From JANQMX01 sp965247175 (lineage in GTDB: Bacteria > Pseudomonadota > Alphaproteobacteria > Kiloniellales > DSM-21159), in contig OZ252006.1 in NCBI GenBank assembly GCA_965247175.1, positions 2,480,001 through 2,544,000 on the forward strand: a stretch of 64,000 nucleotides of DNA, in the 5' to 3' direction. Positions within the stretch are counted from its first letter, which is position 1. Every line of letters begins with the position of its first letter. A program made the position numbers and the translations under genes. Below, piece by piece: positions 1-7,636 of this stretch. Below the pieces are notes generated by a model. It saw only the letters and a program-made list of their open reading frames with translations, was not told the origin of the DNA and searched no databases.

Positions 1-1
1 A

Positions 2-79
2 ATTCTCAATGACGAACAAGATATCGAGACCGCAGCGACCGCAGGTTTTCTGCGATCTGATACGGACAGCCCGAACTAA
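2..79 (+). CDS. C-terminal end of an upstream gene, possibly MlaA/VacJ lipoprotein
   Basis: An open frame enters from the left edge and ends at TAA (77-79), giving 25 residues starting ILNDEQDIET. The piece is too short to identify by itself. The guess of MlaA (VacJ) rests on context: the next gene on the same strand is mlaC, and in alphaproteobacteria the two are often adjacent. The reading frame is seen; the identity is inference. Confidence 0.35.
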   Translation: MLNDEQDIETAATAGFLRSDTDSPN

Positions 80-176
80 CAAAACACTTGGGCTTGTGGG
101 GAGACTGTAGCCAGGACCTGCGGGGCGGCTCCTAATGCCTTCGCTGTGTCCAAGTAGACGGGAAGGGAGACAAGCT

Positions 177-800
177 GTGTTACGCTTGTATCGAGTGTTT
201 TTCGTTTGCCTGATCGCGGCTCTGGCGACTCCGGCAACCGCCGCCACCGGGCAACCCGACGCGTTCCTGAAAGACTTCGCCGACCGGGCCATCGCCAGCC
301 TGACGGAAGAAGGCGTGGAGGACCGCGAACTCGCCAGTCGGTTCGGCGAACTGCTGCAGGAAGGCTTCGACATTCCGCAGATCAGCCAGTTCGTCACCGC
401 CCGCTACTGGCGAGGCGCGAGCGACGAGCAAAAGGAAGCCTTCTACAACGCTTTCCGAGGATACCTCATCCAGCGCTTCCTGCCTTTGTTCGATGAGTAC
501 AAAGGACAGGAGTTCGAAACCGGTCAGGTCCGGTCGGACGCCGGCGAAGAGGATGTATCTTGGGTCACCATCGAAATCGACGTGGGCCAGAGTGGACAGC
601 AGGCCCAGACCGAGTGGAAGGTGAAGAACACCGGCGACAGCGGCTTCAAGATTCAAGACGTCAAGGCCGAAGGCACCAGCATGGCCATTACGCTGCGCGA
701 CGAGTTTCAGACCTTCATGCGACGCAAGGGTGGCTTGGATGGGCTGATCGAGGCGCTTCAACGCCAAGCGGAAAAGGCCGGCGTCGCAACGGCCAACTGA
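177..800 (+). CDS. mlaC: MlaC/Ttg2D-family phospholipid-binding protein
   Basis: This is a periplasmic carrier of the Mla pathway, which shuttles phospholipids between the outer-membrane MlaA complex and the inner-membrane MlaFEDB ABC transporter. I chose the GTG at 177 over the ATG at 135. It has a GGGAGA ribosome site six bases upstream and gives a clean Sec signal peptide (MLRLYRVFFVCLIAALATPA) with cleavage near the Ala-rich end, whereas the ATG would add a charged leader. The mature part has the family pattern: helices around FADRAIASL, the conserved FxxPxxxxFVxxRYWR-like stretch, an aromatic LIQRFLPLFDEYKG segment, and late beta strands with TEWKVKNTGDSGFKIQDV. Length of 207 residues is normal. 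It probably forms an operon with the preceding partial gene, and it converges on ettA. Confidence 0.85.
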   Translation: MLRLYRVFFVCLIAALATPATAATGQPDAFLKDFADRAIASLTEEGVEDRELASRFGELLQEGFDIPQISQFVTARYWRGASDEQKEAFYNAFRGYLIQRFLPLFDEYKGQEFETGQVRSDAGEEDVSWVTIEIDVGQSGQQAQTEWKVKNTGDSGFKIQDVKAEGTSMAITLRDEFQTFMRRKGGLDGLIEALQRQAEKAGVATAN

Positions 801-829
801 ACCGCCGGGCCCAAGTCAGTCCAAAGAGC

Positions 830-2503
830 TTAGCGTTCCAGCCGCTTGTACTTGATGCGGTGCGGCTGATCCGCTTCCGCGCCCAGGCGACGGCGGCGGT
901 CCTCTTCGTAGTCCTGGAAGTTCCCCTCGAACCACACCACTTGGCTGTCGCCTTCGAAGGCCAGGATGTGCGTGGCGATGCGGTCGAGGAACCAGCGGTC
1001 ATGGCTGATGATCATGGCGCAGCCGGCGAAGTCTGACAGCGCATCCTCCAGCGCCCGCAGAGTGTCGACGTCCAGATCGTTGGTCGGCTCGTCCAGCAGA
1101 AGAAGATTGGCGCCGGACTTCAGCATCTTGGCCAAGTGGACCCTGTTGCGCTCACCGCCGGAGAGCTGGCCGACGCGCTTCTGCTGATCGCTGCCCTTGA
1201 AGTTGAAGGCCCCTACATAGGCCCGTGAGGGAACCTGTCGCTTGCCGAGCTCGATGACGTCGAGACCGTCGGCAATTTCCTCCCATACTGTCTTGTCGGG
1301 CGCCAGCGCATCGCGGCTTTGATCGACGTAGCCGAGCTTCACTGTGTCTCCCACACGGATTTCGCCGCCGTCCGGAGTTTCCTGTCCCACGATCATCCGA
1401 AACAGGGTGGTCTTGCCGGCGCCATTCGGCCCGATGATGCCGACGATGCCGCCCGGCGGCAGCTTGAAGCTCAGTTCCTCGATCAACAATCGGTTCCCGA
1501 AGGCCTTGCGCAGGCTGTTGGCCTCTACCACCAGATCACCCAGGCGTGGTCCGGCCGGGATTGAGATCTGGCCGGCCTCCGGCGCCTTGTCTGCCTCTCG
1601 CGCCAAGAGGTCCTCGTAGGCGGAGATCCGGGCCTTCGACTTGGCTTGGCGCGCCCTCGGGCTTTGCCGCACCCACTCCAACTCGCGCGACAGCGTCTTC
1701 TGTCGTGCCTTTTCTTCACGCGCCTCCTGCGCCAAGCGCTTCTGCTTCTGTTCCAGCCAGCCGGAGTAATTGCCCTCGTAGGGAATGCCACGGCCGCGAT
1801 CCAGCTCGAGAATCCAACCGGCGACGTTGTCCAGGAAATAGCGATCATGGGTCACGGCCACGACGGTCCCGGTGTACTCCTCCAGGAAGCGCTCCAACCA
1901 GGCGACCGACTCCGCATCGAGGTGGTTGGTCGGCTCGTCCAGCATCAGCAGATCGGGCTTCTGCAGCAGCAGCCGGCACAGGGCGACTCGCCGCCGCTCG
2001 CCGCCGGACAGCTTGGTGACATCAGCCTCGCCCAGCGGGCAGCGCAGCGCATCCATCGCAATCTCGACGCGGCGATCGAGATCCCAGGCCTCGGCGGCAT
2101 CTATCTTCTCTTGCAGCTCAGCCTGCTCGGTAATCAGCGCGTCGAAGTCGGCGTCCTCTTCGGCAAAGGCAGCACTCACCTCGTTGAAGCGGTCGACCAG
2201 CGTCTTCAGCTCGCCAAGCCCTTCCATGACATTCCCGGCCACGTCTTTGTCCGGGTCCAGCACAGGCTCCTGAGGCAAATAGCCGACCTTGATGCCGTCC
2301 GCCGGGCGCGCCTCGCCGTTAAACTCCTGATCCTGACCAGCCATGATTCGCAGCAGGGTCGACTTGCCAGCTCCGTTGAGGCCGAGGACCCCGATCTTGG
2401 CTCCAGGCAGGAAATGCAGGTGGATGTTCTTCAACACCTCCTTGCCGCCCGGGAAGGTCTTCGACAGATCCATCATCGAGTAGATGTACTGGTAAGAGGC
2501 CAT
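830..2503 (-). CDS. ettA: Energy-dependent translational throttle protein EttA (ABC-F)
   Basis: This is a soluble ABC-F ATPase that binds the ribosomal E site and gates the first elongation steps according to the ATP/ADP ratio. It has two ATPase domains. The first has Walker A GLNGAGKST, signature LSGGERRR and Walker B LLMLDEPTNHLD. The second has GPNGAGKTT, LSGGERNR and LLLLDEPTNDLD. A charged linker of about 80 residues with the arm region lies between them. There are no membrane segments. The start at 2503 (MASYQYIYSMMDLSKT) matches the family N-terminus; the frame stays open 22 codons further upstream, but that leader is not conserved-looking. The 557 residues match the usual length of about 555. 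The gene is monocistronic and convergent with mlaC. Confidence 0.95.
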   Translation of the reverse strand: MASYQYIYSMMDLSKTFPGGKEVLKNIHLHFLPGAKIGVLGLNGAGKSTLLRIMAGQDQEFNGEARPADGIKVGYLPQEPVLDPDKDVAGNVMEGLGELKTLVDRFNEVSAAFAEEDADFDALITEQAELQEKIDAAEAWDLDRRVEIAMDALRCPLGEADVTKLSGGERRRVALCRLLLQKPDLLMLDEPTNHLDAESVAWLERFLEEYTGTVVAVTHDRYFLDNVAGWILELDRGRGIPYEGNYSGWLEQKQKRLAQEAREEKARQKTLSRELEWVRQSPRARQAKSKARISAYEDLLAREADKAPEAGQISIPAGPRLGDLVVEANSLRKAFGNRLLIEELSFKLPPGGIVGIIGPNGAGKTTLFRMIVGQETPDGGEIRVGDTVKLGYVDQSRDALAPDKTVWEEIADGLDVIELGKRQVPSRAYVGAFNFKGSDQQKRVGQLSGGERNRVHLAKMLKSGANLLLLDEPTNDLDVDTLRALEDALSDFAGCAMIISHDRWFLDRIATHILAFEGDSQVVWFEGNFQDYEEDRRRRLGAEADQPHRIKYKRLER

Positions 2504-2975
2504 AGGCCGCCCGCGCTCCCGTTTCATGGCTTGAAATGGTTGGGGTTGTCCCGCTTGGGGACGCCGCACCCTAGAGCATGATTTCGGGCGAATGAAAAGT
2601 TCTGTTTCGCCTTCGCCCCGACCAACTTTGCCCGTCGAGCGACCCCGGCGCCGCGGGAGGAACGACAGGAGTCCGCACGCTTAGTACGAACTCCCAAGGG
2701 CGGCGTCATGATGGAGGAACGGTCAGACTGACGCGCAGCTGATCAACGTTTCCGGGCATTGAGGGAGCGGCTTCCCATCAAGGTGTGCCAAGCCACGGCG
2801 TTGCCGCATGCCGCACTGTGACGCTCCCGGAGGACGGAATGACGTGAAACGCGCTGTTTTCAGCGCCATGACCCCAGAGATTTACTGGCAATTAATGGTT
2901 CTCGGCAAAGATTTCCCAGCCCTTTCACAGCTGGCGGCGATTGTTCTTCTGCGCTGCCATCGCCACGAGGTTGAA
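2504..2975. other. Intergenic region upstream of ettA and the diguanylate cyclase gene
   Basis: These 472 bases separate two divergent genes and should hold both promoters; I see no convincing gene. The ATG at 2808 is in frame with the cyclase but has no ribosome site and would add 56 unusual residues. At 2571-2600 the sequence CTAGAGCATGATTTC resembles one arm of the AGAGCATGAT palindromic repeats scattered through alphaproteobacterial genomes. No matching second arm is obvious. Confidence 0.5.
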
Positions 2976-4052
2976 ATGAACGCAGGCCCAGCAGTCGCGC
3001 CCACGCTTTCCGACGATCGGGCGGAGAGCCTGGCGCGGGATGCCCTTGCCGCCATGGAGCGTCTCCAGATCGCTCCCACGCCGATGAACTTCACGGTTTG
3101 GTTTGCCTTTCACCAAGGCTCCAATCCGGATTTGGTCGAAGAGATCGAAGCCTACGTCTCCCGCGGCGAAGCCTTTACGCAAGAACTCTGCCTGCGAATC
3201 TACGGCAAGTACTTCGATACGGACAAAGAGCGCGACCAGGTGCTCGTTGCGAGCCATCGGATTGAGACTGCCGTTGGTCAGGTCCTCTCCCGTCTCGGTG
3301 AGGCTGGGCGCGACAGCGAGCAGCACGGCGAACGACTGGCCAGCATCAGCGGCAATCTGGAAGAAGACCAAAGCCAAGACGTCCTGCGGAGCCTGATCAC
3401 CACGCTCTCGACAGAAGTCCGGCACATGGCGCAACGCAACACCCAGCTGGCCGAAGCGATCTACACCTCGACGCAAGAGATCTCCGATCTCCGCAACCAC
3501 CTGCAGGACGTGAGGAAGCAGGGCCTGACGGACGGCCTGACCCAGGTCGCCAATCGCCGCGCCTTCGACATCCGCCTCGGCGAAGCTATCCAGGAAGCGA
3601 AGGCACTGCAGAATACCTTCACGCTGATCATGGCCGACGTGGACCATTTCAAGAAATTCAACGACAGCTACGGCCACCAGATGGGTGACGAGGTGCTCAA
3701 GATCGTCGGCAAGATCATGACGCACCGCCTCAAGGAAGACGACTTCGTGGCGCGCTACGGCGGCGAAGAGTTCACCGTCATCCTGCCCGACACCAAGTTG
3801 GTCGACGGTCAGGCCGTGGCCGAGCGGCTGAGGTCTGCACTGGCCGGCAAACGCCTGCGCAACCGTCGTACGGGCGATGACTTTGGCCGTGTCACGCTGT
3901 CCCTTGGCGTGACGCAGTACACCGCCAGCGACACGGCTCAGACGGTCGTGGAGCGCGCTGACAAGGCGCTCTATCAGGCGAAGCGAGAGGGGCGCAACCG
4001 CGTGGCCAGCTTGCAGCCGCAACGCGCGGCGCCCCAGACCTTTGCCGCCTAG
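2976..4052 (+). CDS. GGDEF-domain diguanylate cyclase
   Basis: This predicted enzyme makes cyclic di-GMP from two GTP. The N-terminal ~175 residues are helical, with the pattern PTPMNFTVWFAFHQGSNPDL seen in cytoplasmic alphaproteobacterial GGDEF proteins, followed by a coiled-coil-like stretch (VRHMAQRNTQLAEAIYTS) ending in the LTDGLTQVANRRAF entry motif. The active site is GGEEF (residues 262-266) and metal binding is through DVDHFKKFND. The inhibitory I-site position reads KEDD (253-256), so the usual Arg of RxxD is Lys. The start at 2976 has GAGG six bases upstream. No transmembrane segment is seen. It lies 57 bases before a glycosyltransferase gene on the same strand, so it may tune polysaccharide output locally; that link is inference. 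Confidence 0.9.
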   Translation: MNAGPAVAPTLSDDRAESLARDALAAMERLQIAPTPMNFTVWFAFHQGSNPDLVEEIEAYVSRGEAFTQELCLRIYGKYFDTDKERDQVLVASHRIETAVGQVLSRLGEAGRDSEQHGERLASISGNLEEDQSQDVLRSLITTLSTEVRHMAQRNTQLAEAIYTSTQEISDLRNHLQDVRKQGLTDGLTQVANRRAFDIRLGEAIQEAKALQNTFTLIMADVDHFKKFNDSYGHQMGDEVLKIVGKIMTHRLKEDDFVARYGGEEFTVILPDTKLVDGQAVAERLRSALAGKRLRNRRTGDDFGRVTLSLGVTQYTASDTAQTVVERADKALYQAKREGRNRVASLQPQRAAPQTFAA

Positions 4053-4109
4053 GCCGCTTCAGACACAGTCTTTTCACTGGTCTCTCGGAGCGGGCTGTGC
4101 GAGGACAGC

Positions 4110-5447
4110 GTGACGAGCCTTCGCCCCCTGTCCATGTCAGCGCGACACGACTTCACCGCCTATCGGGACACCTGCCTGACCTCGGTTCCCGCGAGCGAGA
4201 TCTGCTCTGATGTCGATTCGACGTCGGTGGTCATCGTCGAAGACGGCGCCCTGATACGCGGCGACAAAGCCTATATCTCGCGGCGCAGTAACGAGATGCT
4301 GCGCATTTTCCGCGATCAGCTGTCGAAGCCGCTGTCCATCAAACACCAAAGCCAAGCCGCCAACACCGGTGAGTACTCCGATATCTGCGACAGCGACTTC
4401 CTGCTGTTGCCGTCCGAAGACGTGCGCAAGACGCGGCTGCCGCCGGTGTTGGCGAGCCGCCTGATCAGCCCCGCTTACCGGGACGTCATAGCCTCCGCTG
4501 GGCTGCTCTATGTTCGGATGCCCTCTTGGGTCGGCGCCGCCTTTGCATCGGTGGCAGCGGCGACAAAGACCCCATTGCTGGTTTCGGTGCACGGCAACTG
4601 GGGACAGGCTTATCGAGCTGTCGCTTCGGACCGAGCACAGAGCATGCCGCGGCGCAGGTTCGCACAGTTCCAAGCGTTTCATGCCGAAGGGGTCGTTCGA
4701 AGGCTCTGCCGACAGAGTGTCGCCAACTTCTTCGTCGGCACGACCCTGCGTGACCACTATTCGCCCGGCCAGGACAAGCCGGAGTTCATCTTCGCCAACT
4801 TCCTCCTGACCGAGAAAGATCGATTGCCGGCCGAGCAGCTGGAACAGCGCTTGGCCAGAGCCAAACCCAGGCCGTTCCGCATCATCTTTGTCGGCCAGTT
4901 CAGCAGCAGAAAGGGCCTTGCCCAGCTGCTCCAGGCCGCCGAGGAACTCTATGCCGAGGGTATCGACCTGGAGGTCATTCTGGTTGGCGAAGGAGAGCTC
5001 TCCGCTCAACTCTCGACGCTGGCCCCACGCCTTTCCGCCGAGGACCGTGTGCAGAACCGCGGCTATATACCCTATGGACCGGACCTACTGGCCACTTATC
5101 TGGAGGCCGATCTCTTCGTGCTACCCTCAGTGGGCGGAGAAGGCGTGCCGAAGGTTGTTGCCGAAGCCATGGCGCAGGGCCTGCCGGTCGTGGCAACCGA
5201 TGTGGGAAGCACTGGTGAGCTCGTTCAGCACAATGCGACCGGTCTCCTGGTCCCACCAGGCTCGTCTTCCGCGATCAAGACGGCGATCGGCACACTGGCA
5301 AGTGACGACGCGCTGCGCGCCCGCCTCGCCAAGGCCGGATGGGAAGCCTCCAAGACGATGACCAACGACGTTCAGCGCCGCAAAGTCTGGGAGGCGCTGC
5401 ATGCCGTCGCACCCGAAGTCACCGTCGGGGAGGCCGTCGTCCGATGA
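4110..5447 (+). CDS. GT4-family glycosyltransferase
   Basis: This cytoplasmic GT-B-fold sugar transferase probably adds one sugar from a nucleotide-sugar donor to a lipid-linked glycan. The C-terminal half shows the family-1 pattern: FRIIFVGQFSSRKGLAQLL, then a GxGxL-type strand (LVGEGELSAQL), then FVLPSVGGEGVPKVVAEAMA, where the ExGxPxxxxEAM element binds the nucleotide sugar, then GLPVVATDVGSTGELV. The N-terminal acceptor domain (about residues 1-230) is divergent. The GTG start at 4110 has GAGGA four bases upstream; an ATG at 4134 is possible. The gene is followed after 10 bases by a methyltransferase-like gene, suggesting one transcript, and it begins the polysaccharide locus. Confidence 0.85.
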   Translation: MTSLRPLSMSARHDFTAYRDTCLTSVPASEICSDVDSTSVVIVEDGALIRGDKAYISRRSNEMLRIFRDQLSKPLSIKHQSQAANTGEYSDICDSDFLLLPSEDVRKTRLPPVLASRLISPAYRDVIASAGLLYVRMPSWVGAAFASVAAATKTPLLVSVHGNWGQAYRAVASDRAQSMPRRRFAQFQAFHAEGVVRRLCRQSVANFFVGTTLRDHYSPGQDKPEFIFANFLLTEKDRLPAEQLEQRLARAKPRPFRIIFVGQFSSRKGLAQLLQAAEELYAEGIDLEVILVGEGELSAQLSTLAPRLSAEDRVQNRGYIPYGPDLLATYLEADLFVLPSVGGEGVPKVVAEAMAQGLPVVATDVGSTGELVQHNATGLLVPPGSSSAIKTAIGTLASDDALRARLAKAGWEASKTMTNDVQRRKVWEALHAVAPEVTVGEAVVR

Positions 5448-5457
5448 GGATCAAAGA

Positions 5458-6441
5458 ATGCTGAAACTTGGCATCACGAAGCTCGATCAGCTCACCTCAG
5501 CGAACCTTCCGCGACACCGGCAGGTCAGCGGCGCGCTGCTGTTGGCCTTGGAAGAGCGCAAGGACCTGCCACGACGGGACGAGCTTCGCCAAGAAATCAT
5601 CCGCCGTCTGGTCCTCAAGAACAAAACCGGGAAGACCACCTGGGAAGGCCGATTTGCCGATCTCGATACCTGGCTCTGCGAACGACTTCTGACGGCTTAT
5701 CCGGAGCAGCTCCGTATCTTGGATATCGGCGCAAGCGACGGGACGACATCCTTGGAGCTCTTCGGCAAGCTCTCGGCCCATCGCAATCTGACTTATCTGA
5801 GTTCTGACCTGAACCGCGACATCTGGGTTTCGGCCGGCTCTCTCTGGCAGGATGTAATCGATGACGACGGCAAACTCATCCAAACGACGCTTGGGCCGCT
5901 TGTCGTACCGATTACCGACGGGGTCCATATCAATCCGCTCTTGCTGTTGAACAGGGCGGTGTTCCATTATTGCAGCGCTTTCCGAAAGGACATGCGCCAC
6001 CGCATCGCCGAGGCTGAGACCGATGCGACGAAGGGCCAATCCGCCGCTCGCTTCTCTCTCCTGGCGCCGAAAGTCCAAGATCTTGCAGCGAGCGACTCGC
6101 GCTTTGGCTTCCAGAAACTCGACGTGTTCGAGATCGGCGGGCCAGCGCGTTTCGAGTTCGTCCGCGCCATGAACGTGCTCAATCTCGACAAGGACGGCTT
6201 TGGCTTTTCCCAATCCCAAATCGCGCAGGCCGCATCCGGTATCGCGGCGGCTTTGGTGGACGGAGGCCGTCTCTTGCTCGGACGCTCCCGCCCTGTGGGA
6301 GCGGGCTTCGAGCACCACGCGACTCTGTTCCTGCGCTCGGGTAGTCGGCTGGACGTCGAAGCGCGATATGGCGACGGCAGCGAGGCCGAAGACGTCCTGC
6401 TATCGATCGGCGACGTGGCGCAGGACAAGAACGCGGCCTAG
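5458..6441 (+). CDS. SAM-dependent methyltransferase-like protein
   Basis: The 327-residue product has a class I methyltransferase motif I, LRILDIGASDGTTSLELF (residues about 84-100), followed by an acidic strand end (LSSDLN). A late segment, FEFVRAMNVLNLDKDGFGFS, resembles the motif IV-V region in which a reaction complex is reported as an alternative state. The chemistry and acceptor are unknown; polysaccharide or lipid-glycan methylation is a guess from context. I chose the ATG at 5458 because AGGA lies eight bases upstream and it follows the preceding glycosyltransferase by 10 bases; an upstream ATG at 5401 overlaps that gene. There is no signal peptide or membrane segment. Confidence 0.7.
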   Translation: MLKLGITKLDQLTSANLPRHRQVSGALLLALEERKDLPRRDELRQEIIRRLVLKNKTGKTTWEGRFADLDTWLCERLLTAYPEQLRILDIGASDGTTSLELFGKLSAHRNLTYLSSDLNRDIWVSAGSLWQDVIDDDGKLIQTTLGPLVVPITDGVHINPLLLLNRAVFHYCSAFRKDMRHRIAEAETDATKGQSAARFSLLAPKVQDLAASDSRFGFQKLDVFEIGGPARFEFVRAMNVLNLDKDGFGFSQSQIAQAASGIAAALVDGGRLLLGRSRPVGAGFEHHATLFLRSGSRLDVEARYGDGSEAEDVLLSIGDVAQDKNAA

Positions 6442-6460
6442 CCGCAAGGCAAGAGGCAGC

Positions 6461-7282
6461 TCAACGGCGACGCCAGCGCCGCAGTGCCGCGAGCCCAAGC
6501 AATGCCGAAAGCAGCAAGGGCGCAGCGGCCGGCAGAGGCGTCGCAACAATATTCTGAGAGAACAGCCAGGGATAGAGTTCCTGGTTGACGTCGCGGTAGA
6601 TCTCGTCCCAACCGCCGTGCCCGATGCCGGCCAGCTCGCTGTATCGGACATCCGCCAAGCCTGCGCTTGCCATCACCTGCAGAAGCTCACTCATGCGTTC
6701 GGCGCTGACATCGAGCTCCCCGTTGAAACCCCAAGTCGGAATATGATCGATGTAGGGTCCGACGGACGGCGAGATGGAGGAATGCATGGGCACCGCCGCG
6801 GCAAACACCTCCGGGAAGATGAGCATGGAATTCAGGGTGCCGAAGCCGCCCATCGAATAGCCGGTGACGTAGATCCGACTGCTGTCGACGGCGTAGCTGT
6901 CTTGAGCGCTCTCGAGGATTTCTCCGACGACCGAAATCGTGTCCGCCACCCAGTTGCCGCCGACCGGGACTTGTGGCGCGAGCAGGAAGCTATCGTACTC
7001 ACGTGCCGCCTCGATCAAGCCGCCCACTTGCTGCAGCTGACTCTCGTTGTCCGTGCCCTTGTCTCCCCAACCGTGGAGAAAAAGGATAAGGGGGTTTCCA
7101 TTGCTACTGTCGATGTTGTCCGGCACGTAGAGGCGGTAGGGAAGCTGCGTGCCATCGCTGGAGGTGTGCAGCAGGTCGAGCGACCCCGTCAGGTCGACAG
7201 CGGCCGCCTGCGCCGGGTTCGCGACGTTTGACAAGGCCGGTAGCGCTGCAAGGAGCGCCGCAATCCACGTACGAAAGGCCAT
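6461..7282 (-). CDS. Exported alpha/beta-hydrolase (esterase) with VPLPA-CTERM sorting tag
   Basis: This is a 273-residue secreted esterase-like protein. An N-terminal Sec signal (MAFRTWIAALLAALPALS, cleavage after ANPAQA) is followed by an alpha/beta-hydrolase core. The core has the oxyanion segment PLILFLHGWGDKG, nucleophile elbow GYSMGG (Ser), a likely acid in NGELDVS, and catalytic His in GIGHGGWDE. The C-terminus reads TPLPAAAPLLLSALLGLAAL then RRWRRR: a PLPA motif, one hydrophobic helix and an Arg-rich tail. That is the tripartite layout of VPLPA-CTERM proteins, which are processed by an exosortase. No exosortase gene is in view. The neighbours are polysaccharide genes, so deacylation of an extracellular glycan is possible but unproven. 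Confidence 0.8.
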   Translation of the reverse strand: MAFRTWIAALLAALPALSNVANPAQAAAVDLTGSLDLLHTSSDGTQLPYRLYVPDNIDSSNGNPLILFLHGWGDKGTDNESQLQQVGGLIEAAREYDSFLLAPQVPVGGNWVADTISVVGEILESAQDSYAVDSSRIYVTGYSMGGFGTLNSMLIFPEVFAAAVPMHSSISPSVGPYIDHIPTWGFNGELDVSAERMSELLQVMASAGLADVRYSELAGIGHGGWDEIYRDVNQELYPWLFSQNIVATPLPAAAPLLLSALLGLAALRRWRRR

Positions 7283-7636
7283 GACTCTTTCCCTGCATTG
7301 CGCTTTCCCGCACGATACATAAATTTTTCTGCAATTTGAAGCTGTTTCTCTGCAATATTTACTTAATATTTTGAAAATTCACAGAATAACTTGCACGAAA
7401 CACCCGGCTGCGCGGGGAAGAACATTAACCATTTAACAAATTCTGAGACATTCTTGGTGATTGTTATGGGAAATTGCCAACTTATGCATGCACTCAAACG
7501 CTACTCGCGCCTGCATCGGACAAACCGCTGTGAAATTTACTGATCCTTTGTCGCTTCTATTAGAGCCAACATTGATCGAAATGCCATATTGCTTTATCTT
7601 CATGCCGCTTGGGAGCCGATGAGGGGGAACGGCGGC
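7283..7636. promoter_or_regulatory. AT-rich divergent promoter region
   Basis: These 354 bases lie between the divergently transcribed esterase and the RTX protein gene. The stretch 7320-7450 is far richer in A and T than the surroundings, with several TTGAAA/AATATT-like elements, so promoters in both directions are likely; I could not settle on one clear -35/-10 pair. I see no credible gene here. Confidence 0.45.

Noticed and set aside
135..176. ATG at 135 as start of mlaC
   Set aside because: It would place a charged stretch before the signal peptide; the GTG at 177 has a better ribosome site and gives a standard signal.
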